From Deltaproteobacteria bacterium (GTDB lineage: Bacteria > Myxococcota_A > Polyangia > Polyangiales > Ga0077539), in assembly GCA_030694465.1 (NCBI GenBank), contig JAUXYJ010000081.1, positions 92,029-156,028 of the forward strand: 64,000 nucleotides of DNA, read 5' to 3'. The first letter of the stretch is position 1. Each line of letters begins with the position of its first letter. The position numbers were made by a program, and so were the translations under genes. The notes under the pieces were generated by a model that saw only the letters and a list, made by a program, of their open reading frames with translations, did not search any database and was not told the origin of the DNA. Of this stretch, positions 49,342 through 59,169 are shown piece after piece.

Positions 49342-52300
49342 ATGAGTGCCCTTGGACAGTACGAGAAGATTCGAGCCCTTGTTTCTACACCCAAATTTGT
49401 GATCACCGCGGGTGTCTCTGCCAACGCGACGAGCGAGGTGGTGATCGCCACACGAGACCTGAAAATCTCGTTTTTTGAGCTGCCCACCATGGTCTCGGCG
49501 ATGGCGCTCGCCAGCGACGACTCGGTCTGGTGCGCGTGCACGGACGGGACGCTGCGGCTGCACAAAGTGAGCGACCTCAAAGAGGTCAAGAAGCTCTCTG
49601 CGCACGAAGGCGAAGCGCACTCGGTGGCAGTGAGCGCCGATGGCAAGAGCGTTGTGTCAGTCGGGAGCGATGGATTTGCCCGGGTATTTGACTCATCGAA
49701 TGGCGCCAAGCGCGGCGAGTACAAGCTCAGCGCACAGGCACTTCGTGCGGTCGCGTGTGACCCCGGCGGAGAGAGCATCGCGGCAGCGGGCGACGACGGA
49801 AACGTCTACATTGTGACGCTCTCCAACAGCGCAGTGCGCACCATGTCGGGGCACAGCGGCGCGGTGTTCTCGCTGGCATACACGCCTCGTGATGGGCGCA
49901 TCGCGAGCGGTGGCGAAGATGGCACCGTGCGGCTCTGGTATGTTGTGGGCGAGTCCGACTGCGAGATCCGCGGACAGGACGACACCGGTCACGTGGGCGG
50001 CGTCACCGCCATCGCGTTTATCGCAGGGGACGCAGAGCCCAACGGCGATGTGAGCGAGCGATTTGTCACCGTAGGCATGGATGGCAATCTTCGCTCCTGG
50101 CCCCTCGGATCGCGCCGCAAACCCAAGACCCTGGGGCTCAGCAGCAAGCCGATCTACGCGCTCAGCGTCGTGCCTGCGAAGCAGAAGAGCTACGAGAACA
50201 ACACGGATTTTCAGCGGGGGCGTGGGCTCTTGACCGGTGGCGACGATCGCAATGTGCGCTTCGTCGGTCTGGAGAAGGGCGAGTCGGTTCAGGACCATGT
50301 CACCGTGTTTGAGCACGCGTTTCAGGTCTTTGAGACGCGGCTCAAGGGGCAAACCCCTGCGCGGCAGTCGGCCCTTGAGTTGCTCTGCAAGCGCGAAGAA
50401 GAAGAAGCTCAAGCGCTCTTGCTGACTGTGCTTGAGAGCGACCGCGAGCCATCCCTTCGGCTGATGGTCGCCAAGCATTTGCATAGCAAGGTCGCTCGTT
50501 GGGCTCGCAGCGCCTTGATCGCGCGGCTGCGAGACAGCGCGCCGACTGTGCGCACCGAAGCGTTCGCAGCGCTGCGCGCGATCGATGGCCAAGATGCGCT
50601 CGCGCCTCTGCGTTTTGCGCTCGAGTCTGGCCAGTCTGACGTGATGTGCGAGGCCATCCGAGTGCTCTCGGTGCTCAGAGAATCGAGCCCGATCGCAGAG
50701 GGATTGATCATTGAGCGCTTGAGCGACGGCAACGCCGAGGTGCGCTCGACGGCTCTCGATGAGCTCTGCGCAGGCTACGACGCGGCCGACGCGACGCCGC
50801 TCAAGATCGCGTATGAGCGCGGCGCAGAGGACATCGTGATCGGGAGCCTCGTGCGCGCAGCGCAGGCCGGGCTCACGGGTTCAGCGGCGTTTTCGCAGAT
50901 CTTTGCGCGAGCCCTCGACCACGAGACCTACGCATCTGTGCGGCGCACTGCGTTTGCGCTGAGAGTGATCCATCGCAGCGCGCTGTTCGCGCATCTCTCG
51001 ACGGTGGGCGACGACGACATCAACCACGCGGTGGGCGAAATCGCACGGTATATCGCGATTCGTGCGCGTGGCACTGCGGCAAAGCAGATGGCCAACAAGC
51101 CCGTCACGGCCGAAGAGCTCGCCTCTGCCATGGCGACGCTCCCCACAGAGCCGACAAGCGGCGCAAAGCCCACTGAAGAAGACCTCGAGCCGCTCTTGTC
51201 CGCGATGGCGTGTCGCACGCCAGAGACCGCGCTTCGGGGCGCCAAGGGTCTCGCGCATTTCTTGGACACCCGTGCGCTCGGTGCGCTGTTGCAGCTCTCT
51301 CGCGAAGGCGACGCCAAGCTGCGCAGCGAGGCGGCCAAGGCGCTGCGGTCACTCGAAGATCCGCGTGCAAATCGTCGGCTCGTTTGGATGTTAGACGACG
51401 GCGACGCTTCGGTCCGTGGCGTCGCGCTTGAGTCGTACGCGAAGCTCGCGTCCGCGCAGCCTTTGACCGTGGCAGAGGCCGCGCTGCGGAGCGCGTACGA
51501 AGATGTTCGCGTGCGTGGTCTTGACCGCTTGGTCAAGCTGGACGCAAAGAAAGCGGCCAACGACACGCGCGCGGAGTCACTGCTCGGAGACGCCCTCGAA
51601 GACGAGGCCGAGAAGGTTCGCGCCGAGGCGTTTCGGACGCTGTGGGCGTGGCATACGACGGACCCCGTCAAGGCGCTCGACCGCGCGTTGGAGGGACGAT
51701 TTGCAGACCTTCGGCTTCGCGCAGTCACAGAGCTTGCGACGAGAGTCAAAGAGCAGTGGGCGCTCGATCGGCTGATCAAGACCATCGGCGATCGAGACGA
51801 TGGCGTCGCCAAAGCTGCCTTTGACACGGTCGTTACGGCGCGCGGAAAAGCTGATCCAGAGGCCTACCTCAAGGCCATGGAGTCGGTCCTCGCGACACAG
51901 CGAGCGCGCGGCGCGGAGGGCGCCAAAGAGAGCACGGTTGAGGCCTTGCGAGCGGGGCTGACCAAGCTCTTGCAAGACGAGCACAGCGCTGTACGGATCG
52001 CTGCGGTCGATACGCTCGATGCGCTGCTCAAGAGCGAGTCTGGGCCTCTGTATGCTGCCCTTCAGTCTGGCTTCTATGACCTCAAGGTCCGCGCCGCCGA
52101 GCACCTCGCGCAGCGTAAAGACGAGCAAATCATCGAGCCCATGCGCTCGTTGATCTTGGACAAAGAGCTCAATAAGCGCTTCGCGGCCTCGCTCGTCGAG
52201 TCGTGGCGGACCCGCGCGACGCAGGCGCTCGCGACTTTGGGCTCGCCCAAAGTGCTCAAGCTCTTCGCCGCTGAGCTGTTGACCGACGAGGTCGCTGGCG

Positions 52301-55300
52301 TGCGTGAGGGCGCAGCGCGCGGTCTAAGCGTCGCGTCGCGCCCGGGCGATGAGGGCTTCTTGCTCGATGCGCTGTCGCACGCCGACGTAGCCGTGCGCTC
52401 GTGGGCCGCCGATGGCCTCGCGCGATTGGGCGATGTGCGCGCGCTGCCGGTCTTGACTGGCAACCTCAAGAACCCACACCTGCCCATTCGCATTGGCGCG
52501 ATTTTGTCGTTCGCGGCGCTGGGGCCCGAGGGCTTTGGCGGGATGCTCCAAGGGCTAGAAGATGCAGACCGCGCAGTGCAAGAGCGCGTGTTTGCGTTGA
52601 TCCTCGCGCGAGATCTACGGGCTAATCGTCTCGGAGAAACACCCTCGCTGCTGGTGAGCGCGCTCTCTTCACAGCGCGCCGAGGTGCGCTTCGCGGCGGC
52701 ACGCGCGCTCGAGCTGAGGTCCGATCCAGAGGACTACCTTGCGTATCTCATCGAGGTCTTGCTACCGCCCAAGCCCGAGAAGGCTGCGGATCTCAAGAGC
52801 TGGCCCAACGAAGAGGTGCGCGGACGGATCATGGTGGCGCTCGCTGAGGCTCTCGCCAGTGATTTGCCCGAGCAGCGCTATGCAGCGGCCCACGTGCTCA
52901 ACCTCCGTAACAAGCCGGTGGCCTATTTTGTCGCCGCGCAAGAGACGACCAAGCTGCGGGCGTTGGGCACTCCTTGGGTTCCGGACAACAAGCTCCGCGC
53001 GCCCGAAGAGAGCGACGTCAAGGCGAGCAAGGGTTGGCTGCGCAAGCTCTACGTAGAGGGCGTCGAAGAGAAAGACGCGAAGAAAACCAAGGGTGACGAC
53101 AAGGTCCAGAGCACAGAGCTCTTGCAGCTCGCGTTTGGTGCCTACGTGGGGATGCTGCGTCAGTCGACCTCGGATGACGACGCACAGCGTGTGCGCCGTG
53201 ATTCGATTGAGCGCATCGTGGCGCTGTCCAAGCACGAGGCAGTGGGACACTCTGCAGCGTTGTCTGCGCTCGTTCGTGCGCTCGATGCAGACCACCACTT
53301 GGTGCGCAAAGCGGCGCTCTCGGGTCTCAAAAAGCTGCTCAAAAACGACGTAGACCGTGCGCTTGCGTTGGCCCTCGATGCGCAGTACGGCGACGTCGCC
53401 CGCGCGGCGCTCGATGAGCTCGCTGCGCGTGGTGAGAGCGAGCGAGCGCGCATCGCGAAGGCGCTCAACGCGTCGGTCCCGGACGTGCGCAAGTACGCGT
53501 TTGAGCTGCTCGAGAAGCTCTCGCCCAAGGGCTCGCTTGAGCCGCTGATCGCTGCGCTCGCGAGCAAGTACTCGGACCTGCGTCTGGGTGTCATCGAGCG
53601 CCTCGCGCAGAGCGCAGACCCTCGCGTTAGTGAAGCGCTCTTGCGGGCGCTCTCGTCGGAGCATGACGATCTGCGGATGCGTGCGGCAGAGCTCTTGGCC
53701 GACCGCAAGGACAAGCGTTGCGCGGACGTCCTAGGGCTATTTTTACGACATGACCAAGGGTCTTATGTGCAACGTGCGGGGCGAGCGCTTGTGCGTCTGC
53801 CCGCCGAGGCGTCCGTTCCGCTGCTCGCCACGCGACTGGATGAGCTCGGCACGGCAGACGATCAGCACGCCGAGCGGGTCGCTGTGCTGCGGTTGCTCGG
53901 AAGCATCCGGCACGCGCTCGCGATGGAGGTGCTCGCGACGCGCTTGCACTCAGAGAGCGAGTCGCTGCGAAGCGAGGCGTTTGCCAACGCGTTGGCTCTT
54001 GCGGGTCACGACCGCGAGAAGCGCAACCACGCGCTGCTGCTGCCGTTCTTGCGTGAGGCCGTCGAGAGCAAAGACGCGCTCCTCCGCGCACGTGCCGCGG
54101 CCGAGCTCGATCTTGGCGACGATTCGTCAGCAGAATCACTGCTAGTTTCGCTGTTTGCAGACCGAGATGTCCCGACGCGTGTGACCGCAGTGCAGCGCTA
54201 CGCGCAGCGAGTGATCCACAAGAAGGCCTCGGTTGAGCCGCTGCGCGCGGTGCTCGCCGCGGGCGCGCGTGAGCTGGTGTTGGGCGCCGCAGAGGGTGTC
54301 GCGCACACCGGCGATGTGCTCGCGTTTAGGCCGCTGTTGTTGGTCATGCGTGCGGGGCAACCCGATGAGCGTCCCCGCGCGATTCTGTCGCTCGGTTCGC
54401 TCGGTGATCCGCGCGCGCTCAGTGAGCTTGAGCTCGTCGCAGACGGAGGCAGCGAAGAGAGCCCCGTGGAGCCCGCGATGGAGCACGCAGCCGTCGAAGC
54501 GCTCGGTCGTTTGTGGCCGAAATTGCTGGTCGTTGATGAGAAAAAGCGTGTCTTAGAGCGGCTCGAACAGACCCTCTTGGACGGCAAATCGAGCGAGCAC
54601 CGCAAGGGCGCTGCGCGTGGCTTGCGCTACGTGGGCGGAGAGACCGCGCGGGTACAACTTGAGGCGTCGCTGTTGTTCGAGTGGCAGCCCTCGGAGGTCC
54701 GCGTGACGTGCGCAGAGTCGCTCGCAGCGCTTGGGGACCCACAGGCCGAAGCTCCGCTCGCGAAGGCGATGTATCAATGGGACTATTCGCTGCGAATTGC
54801 CTCGCGAAAGGCGCTTGATACGCTGTTCGCCAGTGACCGCGTTCGGGTGGAGTTTCATGCGTTGGACGCTCCCCACGAGGAGATGGCCGAGGCCGCCGCG
54901 GCCTACCTCGCCAACGAGGGCGACATCGAGCGATTGGTGCCGAGGCTCGCGACGCTTGAGAACCTCGAGCAGCGCGTCGTGCTCCGAAGCGGTATCGAAC
55001 GACGCGGAAAAATCCCCGTCGATGCGTGCGCCAGGGTGCTCGATGGCGAAGACACGCAAGGCCGTGTTCAGGTCGCTCGCTTGGTCGGTACGCTCGCAGA
55101 GTCTCTCGACGACGCGGGCCGAAAGACGCTGACCGCTTCGCTCTTGCGCGCGGTGGCTCGCGCTCAAGCCCAGTGGACAGCGGATCGCACACGTGAATTC
55201 GAAGCCGCGGCCTGGCGAGAGAGCTACTTCGCGCTCACCCGGGTCGACGCGCGTGCTGCCGCGAAGTTGGCACGCGACGTTCTGGACGGCGGCGAAGCGC

Positions 55301-55839
55301 GCTCACCTGCGATGGTCCGACGTGAAGCGCTGCGTGTGCTCTCTGCGCTCGCAGAGAGCAGCGATCGACCCAGGATCGTGACCGCGTTGACAGACCCCGA
55401 CGCGTCGGTTCGCCGGCTCGCCGTGGACGTGCTGGCGCAGCAAGACATCGCCGCAGCGGCGAAGACCGCGCTCAAACTAGAGCCGTTTGACCCCGTGTCG
55501 CTGCGCCGTGTGGCGCTCGACGAGGGCGTCCGCGATGAGCTCTTGCGTGACCCACGCGGCCGCAAGGTAGTGCTCGCGGCGGCGATCGCGGCAGGCCAGT
55601 CCACGGTGCTCGCGCAGATGGCGACGCTGGCGACAGACGCGGCCGAGCGCATGGAGGCGGTCAGCGCGCTCGGGCGCGTAGGCGGCGCGGTGGCCAAAGA
55701 GACGCTCGCCCTGGTGGCGAAAGACAAAAAAGGCGCCAGCGCAGAGCTGCGCAAGGCTGCGTACGCTGCGCTCAAGCGCGCCGTTCGCGATGAGAAGCGA
55801 CAGACCCGATGGAGCACGAGCGTGACGCTCGCGCGCTGA
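49342..55839 (+). CDS. Giant WD40 plus HEAT-repeat protein
   Basis: The 2165-aa protein has an N-terminal WD40-type beta-propeller (~1-310) with repeats such as GHSGAVFSLAYTPRDGRIASGGEDGTVRLW and GEAHSVAVSADGKSVVSVGSDGFARVF. It is followed by well over 1,700 residues of HEAT-like repeats (~340-2150), for example SAPTVRTEAFAALRAI, VRAEAFRTLWAW, VREGAARGLSVA and VRRLAVDVLAQQ. No enzyme motif is visible. Such propeller-solenoid proteins are scaffolds or sensors. Both neighbours are also part of the presumed retron operon: the first HEAT gene lies 3 bp upstream and the SWIM gene 14 bp downstream. The DNA is free of frameshifts, and the high-similarity repeats look conserved and functional. Confidence 0.85.
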   Translation: MSALGQYEKIRALVSTPKFVITAGVSANATSEVVIATRDLKISFFELPTMVSAMALASDDSVWCACTDGTLRLHKVSDLKEVKKLSAHEGEAHSVAVSADGKSVVSVGSDGFARVFDSSNGAKRGEYKLSAQALRAVACDPGGESIAAAGDDGNVYIVTLSNSAVRTMSGHSGAVFSLAYTPRDGRIASGGEDGTVRLWYVVGESDCEIRGQDDTGHVGGVTAIAFIAGDAEPNGDVSERFVTVGMDGNLRSWPLGSRRKPKTLGLSSKPIYALSVVPAKQKSYENNTDFQRGRGLLTGGDDRNVRFVGLEKGESVQDHVTVFEHAFQVFETRLKGQTPARQSALELLCKREEEEAQALLLTVLESDREPSLRLMVAKHLHSKVARWARSALIARLRDSAPTVRTEAFAALRAIDGQDALAPLRFALESGQSDVMCEAIRVLSVLRESSPIAEGLIIERLSDGNAEVRSTALDELCAGYDAADATPLKIAYERGAEDIVIGSLVRAAQAGLTGSAAFSQIFARALDHETYASVRRTAFALRVIHRSALFAHLSTVGDDDINHAVGEIARYIAIRARGTAAKQMANKPVTAEELASAMATLPTEPTSGAKPTEEDLEPLLSAMACRTPETALRGAKGLAHFLDTRALGALLQLSREGDAKLRSEAAKALRSLEDPRANRRLVWMLDDGDASVRGVALESYAKLASAQPLTVAEAALRSAYEDVRVRGLDRLVKLDAKKAANDTRAESLLGDALEDEAEKVRAEAFRTLWAWHTTDPVKALDRALEGRFADLRLRAVTELATRVKEQWALDRLIKTIGDRDDGVAKAAFDTVVTARGKADPEAYLKAMESVLATQRARGAEGAKESTVEALRAGLTKLLQDEHSAVRIAAVDTLDALLKSESGPLYAALQSGFYDLKVRAAEHLAQRKDEQIIEPMRSLILDKELNKRFAASLVESWRTRATQALATLGSPKVLKLFAAELLTDEVAGVREGAARGLSVASRPGDEGFLLDALSHADVAVRSWAADGLARLGDVRALPVLTGNLKNPHLPIRIGAILSFAALGPEGFGGMLQGLEDADRAVQERVFALILARDLRANRLGETPSLLVSALSSQRAEVRFAAARALELRSDPEDYLAYLIEVLLPPKPEKAADLKSWPNEEVRGRIMVALAEALASDLPEQRYAAAHVLNLRNKPVAYFVAAQETTKLRALGTPWVPDNKLRAPEESDVKASKGWLRKLYVEGVEEKDAKKTKGDDKVQSTELLQLAFGAYVGMLRQSTSDDDAQRVRRDSIERIVALSKHEAVGHSAALSALVRALDADHHLVRKAALSGLKKLLKNDVDRALALALDAQYGDVARAALDELAARGESERARIAKALNASVPDVRKYAFELLEKLSPKGSLEPLIAALASKYSDLRLGVIERLAQSADPRVSEALLRALSSEHDDLRMRAAELLADRKDKRCADVLGLFLRHDQGSYVQRAGRALVRLPAEASVPLLATRLDELGTADDQHAERVAVLRLLGSIRHALAMEVLATRLHSESESLRSEAFANALALAGHDREKRNHALLLPFLREAVESKDALLRARAAAELDLGDDSSAESLLVSLFADRDVPTRVTAVQRYAQRVIHKKASVEPLRAVLAAGARELVLGAAEGVAHTGDVLAFRPLLLVMRAGQPDERPRAILSLGSLGDPRALSELELVADGGSEESPVEPAMEHAAVEALGRLWPKLLVVDEKKRVLERLEQTLLDGKSSEHRKGAARGLRYVGGETARVQLEASLLFEWQPSEVRVTCAESLAALGDPQAEAPLAKAMYQWDYSLRIASRKALDTLFASDRVRVEFHALDAPHEEMAEAAAAYLANEGDIERLVPRLATLENLEQRVVLRSGIERRGKIPVDACARVLDGEDTQGRVQVARLVGTLAESLDDAGRKTLTASLLRAVARAQAQWTADRTREFEAAAWRESYFALTRVDARAAAKLARDVLDGGEARSPAMVRREALRVLSALAESSDRPRIVTALTDPDASVRRLAVDVLAQQDIAAAAKTALKLEPFDPVSLRRVALDEGVRDELLRDPRGRKVVLAAAIAAGQSTVLAQMATLATDAAERMEAVSALGRVGGAVAKETLALVAKDKKGASAELRKAAYAALKRAVRDEKRQTRWSTSVTLAR

Positions 55840-55853
55840 AGGAGAGACCCGCA

Positions 55854-57692
55854 ATGAGCAGCAAGACAGTGCAGCGAACGGTAAAACTTAGCTATCCCAT
55901 CGAGTCCGCGGCGGTGGTTCGCGATGACGGCGCGCAGGTGCACGTGGCCCTCGAGACCGCACGAGGCGCGGTGGGCGTTCGCGCCAAGGTCAAAGACTCA
56001 GGGCTCTTTCGAGACGCCCTGCTCACGACCATTGGCGTACGGACGAGCGATCTGCGGTACAAATCCCGCGATCGATCGCAGTACCTCGCCTACCTGATGA
56101 AGAAGGGCAAGAGCGCGACCAAAGAGCTCTGGGACGCGCACAAAGCCTTTCTCGATCAGTCGTACGCAGACGACAAAGAGAAAGAGACCACGCTCGATCC
56201 CGTGTGGACGGTGCATCCCGACGAGGTGTCTCTCGAGGTGTTCTCGAAAGATGAGAGCGCCTATGCGCGCTTGTCCATGAGCAACGAGCTCTTCGAGGCG
56301 CGCGAGGCGTCGCACGGGAGCACGTTTGCCGAGCTGACCCCCGCGCTCGCAGAGGGGCTTGAGCGGCTCCGTACCTACCAGAGCTTGTCGCTTGAGGCCG
56401 ACACCAAAGCCAAGAGAGCGCCGGGTGACTCGCCCGCAAAAGAGGCCCGCTCGATCGAGCTCTCGCAGCAATGGTTGCGAGGATTTTTGCAGGTCCAAAG
56501 CGCTGCGACCCTCCCCGCAGCCGTGGCAGAGTTCTCTGCGATTGACCTCTACAATTTGCTCTTTCTGTTGCGCACGAAGAAGGCTCGCAAGTCACCGCGC
56601 GCGCTGCGCTTTGAGCTTGTCCCCGGGCAAGCGCCACGCATGATCGTCGAGCCTTGGGACATTGTGCTCGAAGGTCACGCCGGCCCCTACCAGGGCAAGG
56701 CTCCACGCGTTGTGCGCACGTTTGGGCGTCAACGATTGATGGCTCTCTCTCGGTTGCTTCCCCACGCGCGCACGGTCCGTGTGCACCTTCTCGGCGCTGG
56801 GTTGCCTGCGTTTTGGGTGCTCGATTGTGGCGCGGTCAAGCTCACGCTCGCGCTCACCGGCTGGGTCGACGCGGGCTGGGCCAGCGCGGCTACGTTTGAC
56901 GCGCTCGTCCCTGGCGAGGGGAGCGAAGAGCTCACGCGCAAAGTGGCAGATCTCGTGGCCAAGACAGGTCCACAGACCCTGGATGCACTGGTTGCTTCGA
57001 CCAGCGCTACCGTGCCGCAGGTACGAGGCGCGACCCAGTGGTTGTGCCTGCACGGCGAGATGCTCTTTGACATCGGCGCCGGGGTGTACCGACCAAGGTC
57101 ACTCTTTGGCGAACCAGTCGAGGACTCCCTGGTGCGGTTCTCAAGCGAACGCGACGAAAAAGCGCACCGGCTCTTGCTCGAAAAGAACGCGGTCAAGCTC
57201 ACCAAGCTCCATCAGATCGCCGGCGAGGGCATCGAGATTCAGGGCGACGTGGACGACCGCGCGGCGCAGCGCAAGGTCTCTCCACGCTTCACCATCGACA
57301 TTGAGGGCCGCGTCACGGGCGCCTGGTGTGGATGTCCACACTACCGACGCTCGGCGATGCGCGAAGGGCCCTGCGAGCACATGATCGCGCTGCGGTTGTT
57401 CTATGCACGCCAGCGCGCAGAAGAAGAAGCGCTGCGCCAGTCGCCCGAGGGGCGCAAACTTATCCGTGCCGAGACACGCACGCTCTTGCGTCGTGACGCG
57501 CAGGGGCAAGAGGCGATCTATCGGGTCACGCTGGACGAGAAGCTCGTGCGCATTGAGTGGGCGCCCAAGACCACAGACACGCGGAGACAGCAGCGGATGT
57601 GGTTTGACAGCGATCGCGAAGCCCGCGAAGCATATTTTTCAAGGCTCGACGCACTGAGCGCCGAAGGGTTCATCGACGCGGTCGACGCGTGA
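55854..57692 (+). CDS. Winged-helix/SWIM zinc-finger protein of the retron operon
   Basis: The 612-aa protein has a SWIM zinc finger with Cys492, Cys494, Cys507 and His509 (WCGCPHYRRSAMREGPCEHM). SWIM domains bind DNA or proteins. A winged-helix-like stretch precedes it (~363-420, DLVAKTGPQTLDALVASTSATVPQVRGATQWLC). The N-terminal half (~1-350) is unassigned, with SYPIESAAVVRDD at the start. The start ATG at 55854 has AAGGAGAG upstream. It lies between the WD40-HEAT gene (14 bp away) and the reverse transcriptase gene (24 bp away). A winged-helix SWIM protein next to a retron RT and an ARM-repeat protein is, to my memory, the hallmark of one retron type. Confidence 0.85.
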   Translation: MSSKTVQRTVKLSYPIESAAVVRDDGAQVHVALETARGAVGVRAKVKDSGLFRDALLTTIGVRTSDLRYKSRDRSQYLAYLMKKGKSATKELWDAHKAFLDQSYADDKEKETTLDPVWTVHPDEVSLEVFSKDESAYARLSMSNELFEAREASHGSTFAELTPALAEGLERLRTYQSLSLEADTKAKRAPGDSPAKEARSIELSQQWLRGFLQVQSAATLPAAVAEFSAIDLYNLLFLLRTKKARKSPRALRFELVPGQAPRMIVEPWDIVLEGHAGPYQGKAPRVVRTFGRQRLMALSRLLPHARTVRVHLLGAGLPAFWVLDCGAVKLTLALTGWVDAGWASAATFDALVPGEGSEELTRKVADLVAKTGPQTLDALVASTSATVPQVRGATQWLCLHGEMLFDIGAGVYRPRSLFGEPVEDSLVRFSSERDEKAHRLLLEKNAVKLTKLHQIAGEGIEIQGDVDDRAAQRKVSPRFTIDIEGRVTGAWCGCPHYRRSAMREGPCEHMIALRLFYARQRAEEEALRQSPEGRKLIRAETRTLLRRDAQGQEAIYRVTLDEKLVRIEWAPKTTDTRRQQRMWFDSDREAREAYFSRLDALSAEGFIDAVDA

Positions 57693-57716
57693 TTGGACAG
57701 AGAGGGAGAGACAGTC

Positions 57717-59141
57717 ATGGCGACGAACCTTGAGACGATGGTTTCTGCGGCAATTCCGCAGGTAGTAGAGGCTCCGGCACCCAAGCCCGAGCGAACCGAA
57801 GAGCAGCGCGCAGCGCGAGACAAAGCACACCAGCTGCGCGTCGCGCGTTGGCGTGCGATCGAATCTGCGGGTGGAATTCCAGCCTGGATCGAGTCCGAGC
57901 TGCGCGCAAAGCTGCTCGGTGGAGACCCAAGCAAAGACCCCTCGGCGATGAGCGATCGCGAGAAGGGATCTTACAAAGACGCTAAGAAAGCCGAGGCGGC
58001 TGAGCGGCGCTCGCTCAAGCGGCAAGCGTGGGAAGCCTACCGCGCGACCCACGTCGTGCACCTCGGCGTGGGCGTGCACTGGCAAGACGGCAAGAGCAAC
58101 GACCGGTTTGACATTGAGCGCAGAGAAGATCGGCTCAAGTCCAATGATCTGACGGACTTCAAGACCCCCGAAGAGCTGGCAAAAGCCATGGGGATTGATG
58201 TCCCGATGCTCCGCTGGTTTGCGTTTCATCGTGACGTAGACCAAGGGACACACTATCGACGCTGGAGCATCCCGAAGCGCAGCGGTGGCAGCCGCACGAT
58301 CGCCGCGCCCAAGCGTGGTCTCAAGGCGGTGCAGCGTTGGGCCCTGCGCAACGTGGCCGAGAAGCTCCCAGTCCACGGTTCGGCGCATGGGTTTCTCACC
58401 GCGCGCTCGATCGTAACCAACGCGCAGGTGCATGCCGGCGCTGAGGTCGTGATCAAGATGGACGTGAAAGACTTCTTTCCGACGATTCACTGGCGACGTG
58501 TGCGTGGGCTCTTTCGCAAAGCGGGTCTCAACGAATCCACGGCGACGCTTCTCTCGATGGTGTGCACCGAGGCTCCTCGTGAGATCGTGCAATTTCGCGG
58601 GCGGACGCTGTACGTCGCGACTGGCCCGCGCGCGCTTCCGCAGGGCGCACCTACGAGCCCCGCGATCACCAACGCGCTGTGTCTACGGCTCGATCGTCGC
58701 GTCGCGGGCCTCGCGAGAGCGCTCGGATTTGCCTACACGCGCTACGCAGACGACCTCACGTTTTCGTGGAGAAAATCTGCGGATCGAAGCAAAGCCCCCG
58801 TGGGTGCGCTCTGCGCGTCGGTGAAAAAAATCCTTCTTGCCGAGGGCTTTGTGCTTCATCCAGACAAGACCATGATCATGCGCGACGGCGATCGTCAGCG
58901 CGTCACGGGTCTGATTATCAACAAGGCCGAGGGCGTCCCGGCTGCGCGAGTTCCGCGCGAGACCGTGCGAAAGCTCCGCGCAGCGATCAAGAATCGTGAG
59001 CTTGGACGACCCGGGCTCGAGGGCGAGACTCTCGCGCAAATCGAGGGAATGGCCGCGTTTATTCACATGTGTGACCCGCGCAAAGGCCAAGGCTTTCTCG
59101 ATCGCATCGCGGCTCTCAAGGCAGCGACCGAGAGCGCTTAG
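57717..59141 (+). CDS. Retron reverse transcriptase
   Basis: The 474-aa enzyme synthesises a branched RNA-DNA hybrid (msDNA) from its own RNA template. It contains the retron-specific NAxxH motif (NAQVH, 235-239) and the VTG motif (VTGLIIN, 396-402). RT motifs are KMDVKDFFPT (247-256, catalytic Asp249), LPQGAPTSP (307-315) and YADD (343-346, catalytic Asp345/346). A charged ~130-residue N-terminal extension (EEQRAARDKAHQLRVARW) is like the Myxococcus Mx162 enzyme, which is of similar length. All catalytic residues are present. A GAGAGGGAGAG ribosome site precedes the ATG. It is the last gene of the four-gene operon; the msr-msd is not adjacent, so it probably lies upstream at 46077-46620. Confidence 0.95.
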   Translation: MATNLETMVSAAIPQVVEAPAPKPERTEEQRAARDKAHQLRVARWRAIESAGGIPAWIESELRAKLLGGDPSKDPSAMSDREKGSYKDAKKAEAAERRSLKRQAWEAYRATHVVHLGVGVHWQDGKSNDRFDIERREDRLKSNDLTDFKTPEELAKAMGIDVPMLRWFAFHRDVDQGTHYRRWSIPKRSGGSRTIAAPKRGLKAVQRWALRNVAEKLPVHGSAHGFLTARSIVTNAQVHAGAEVVIKMDVKDFFPTIHWRRVRGLFRKAGLNESTATLLSMVCTEAPREIVQFRGRTLYVATGPRALPQGAPTSPAITNALCLRLDRRVAGLARALGFAYTRYADDLTFSWRKSADRSKAPVGALCASVKKILLAEGFVLHPDKTMIMRDGDRQRVTGLIINKAEGVPAARVPRETVRKLRAAIKNRELGRPGLEGETLAQIEGMAAFIHMCDPRKGQGFLDRIAALKAATESA

Positions 59142-59169
59142 TCAAAGCGCGTATGGGGGCAGCCGGGGA

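Noticed and set aside
47857..49620. 587-codon minus-strand open frame
   Set aside because: Antisense to the HEAT-like gene; the translated sequence is an Arg/His-rich shadow with no repeats or motifs.
53389..53400. Further copy of the palindromic element inside the WD40-HEAT gene
   Set aside because: Only the inner 12 bp match and it is a normal codon run (Tyr-Gly-Asp-Val-Ala) in GC-rich coding DNA.
57693..57716. Retron ncRNA directly before the reverse transcriptase gene
   Set aside because: Only 24 bp separate the SWIM stop and RT start, too short for an msr-msd; a copy inside the SWIM 3' end was not visible.
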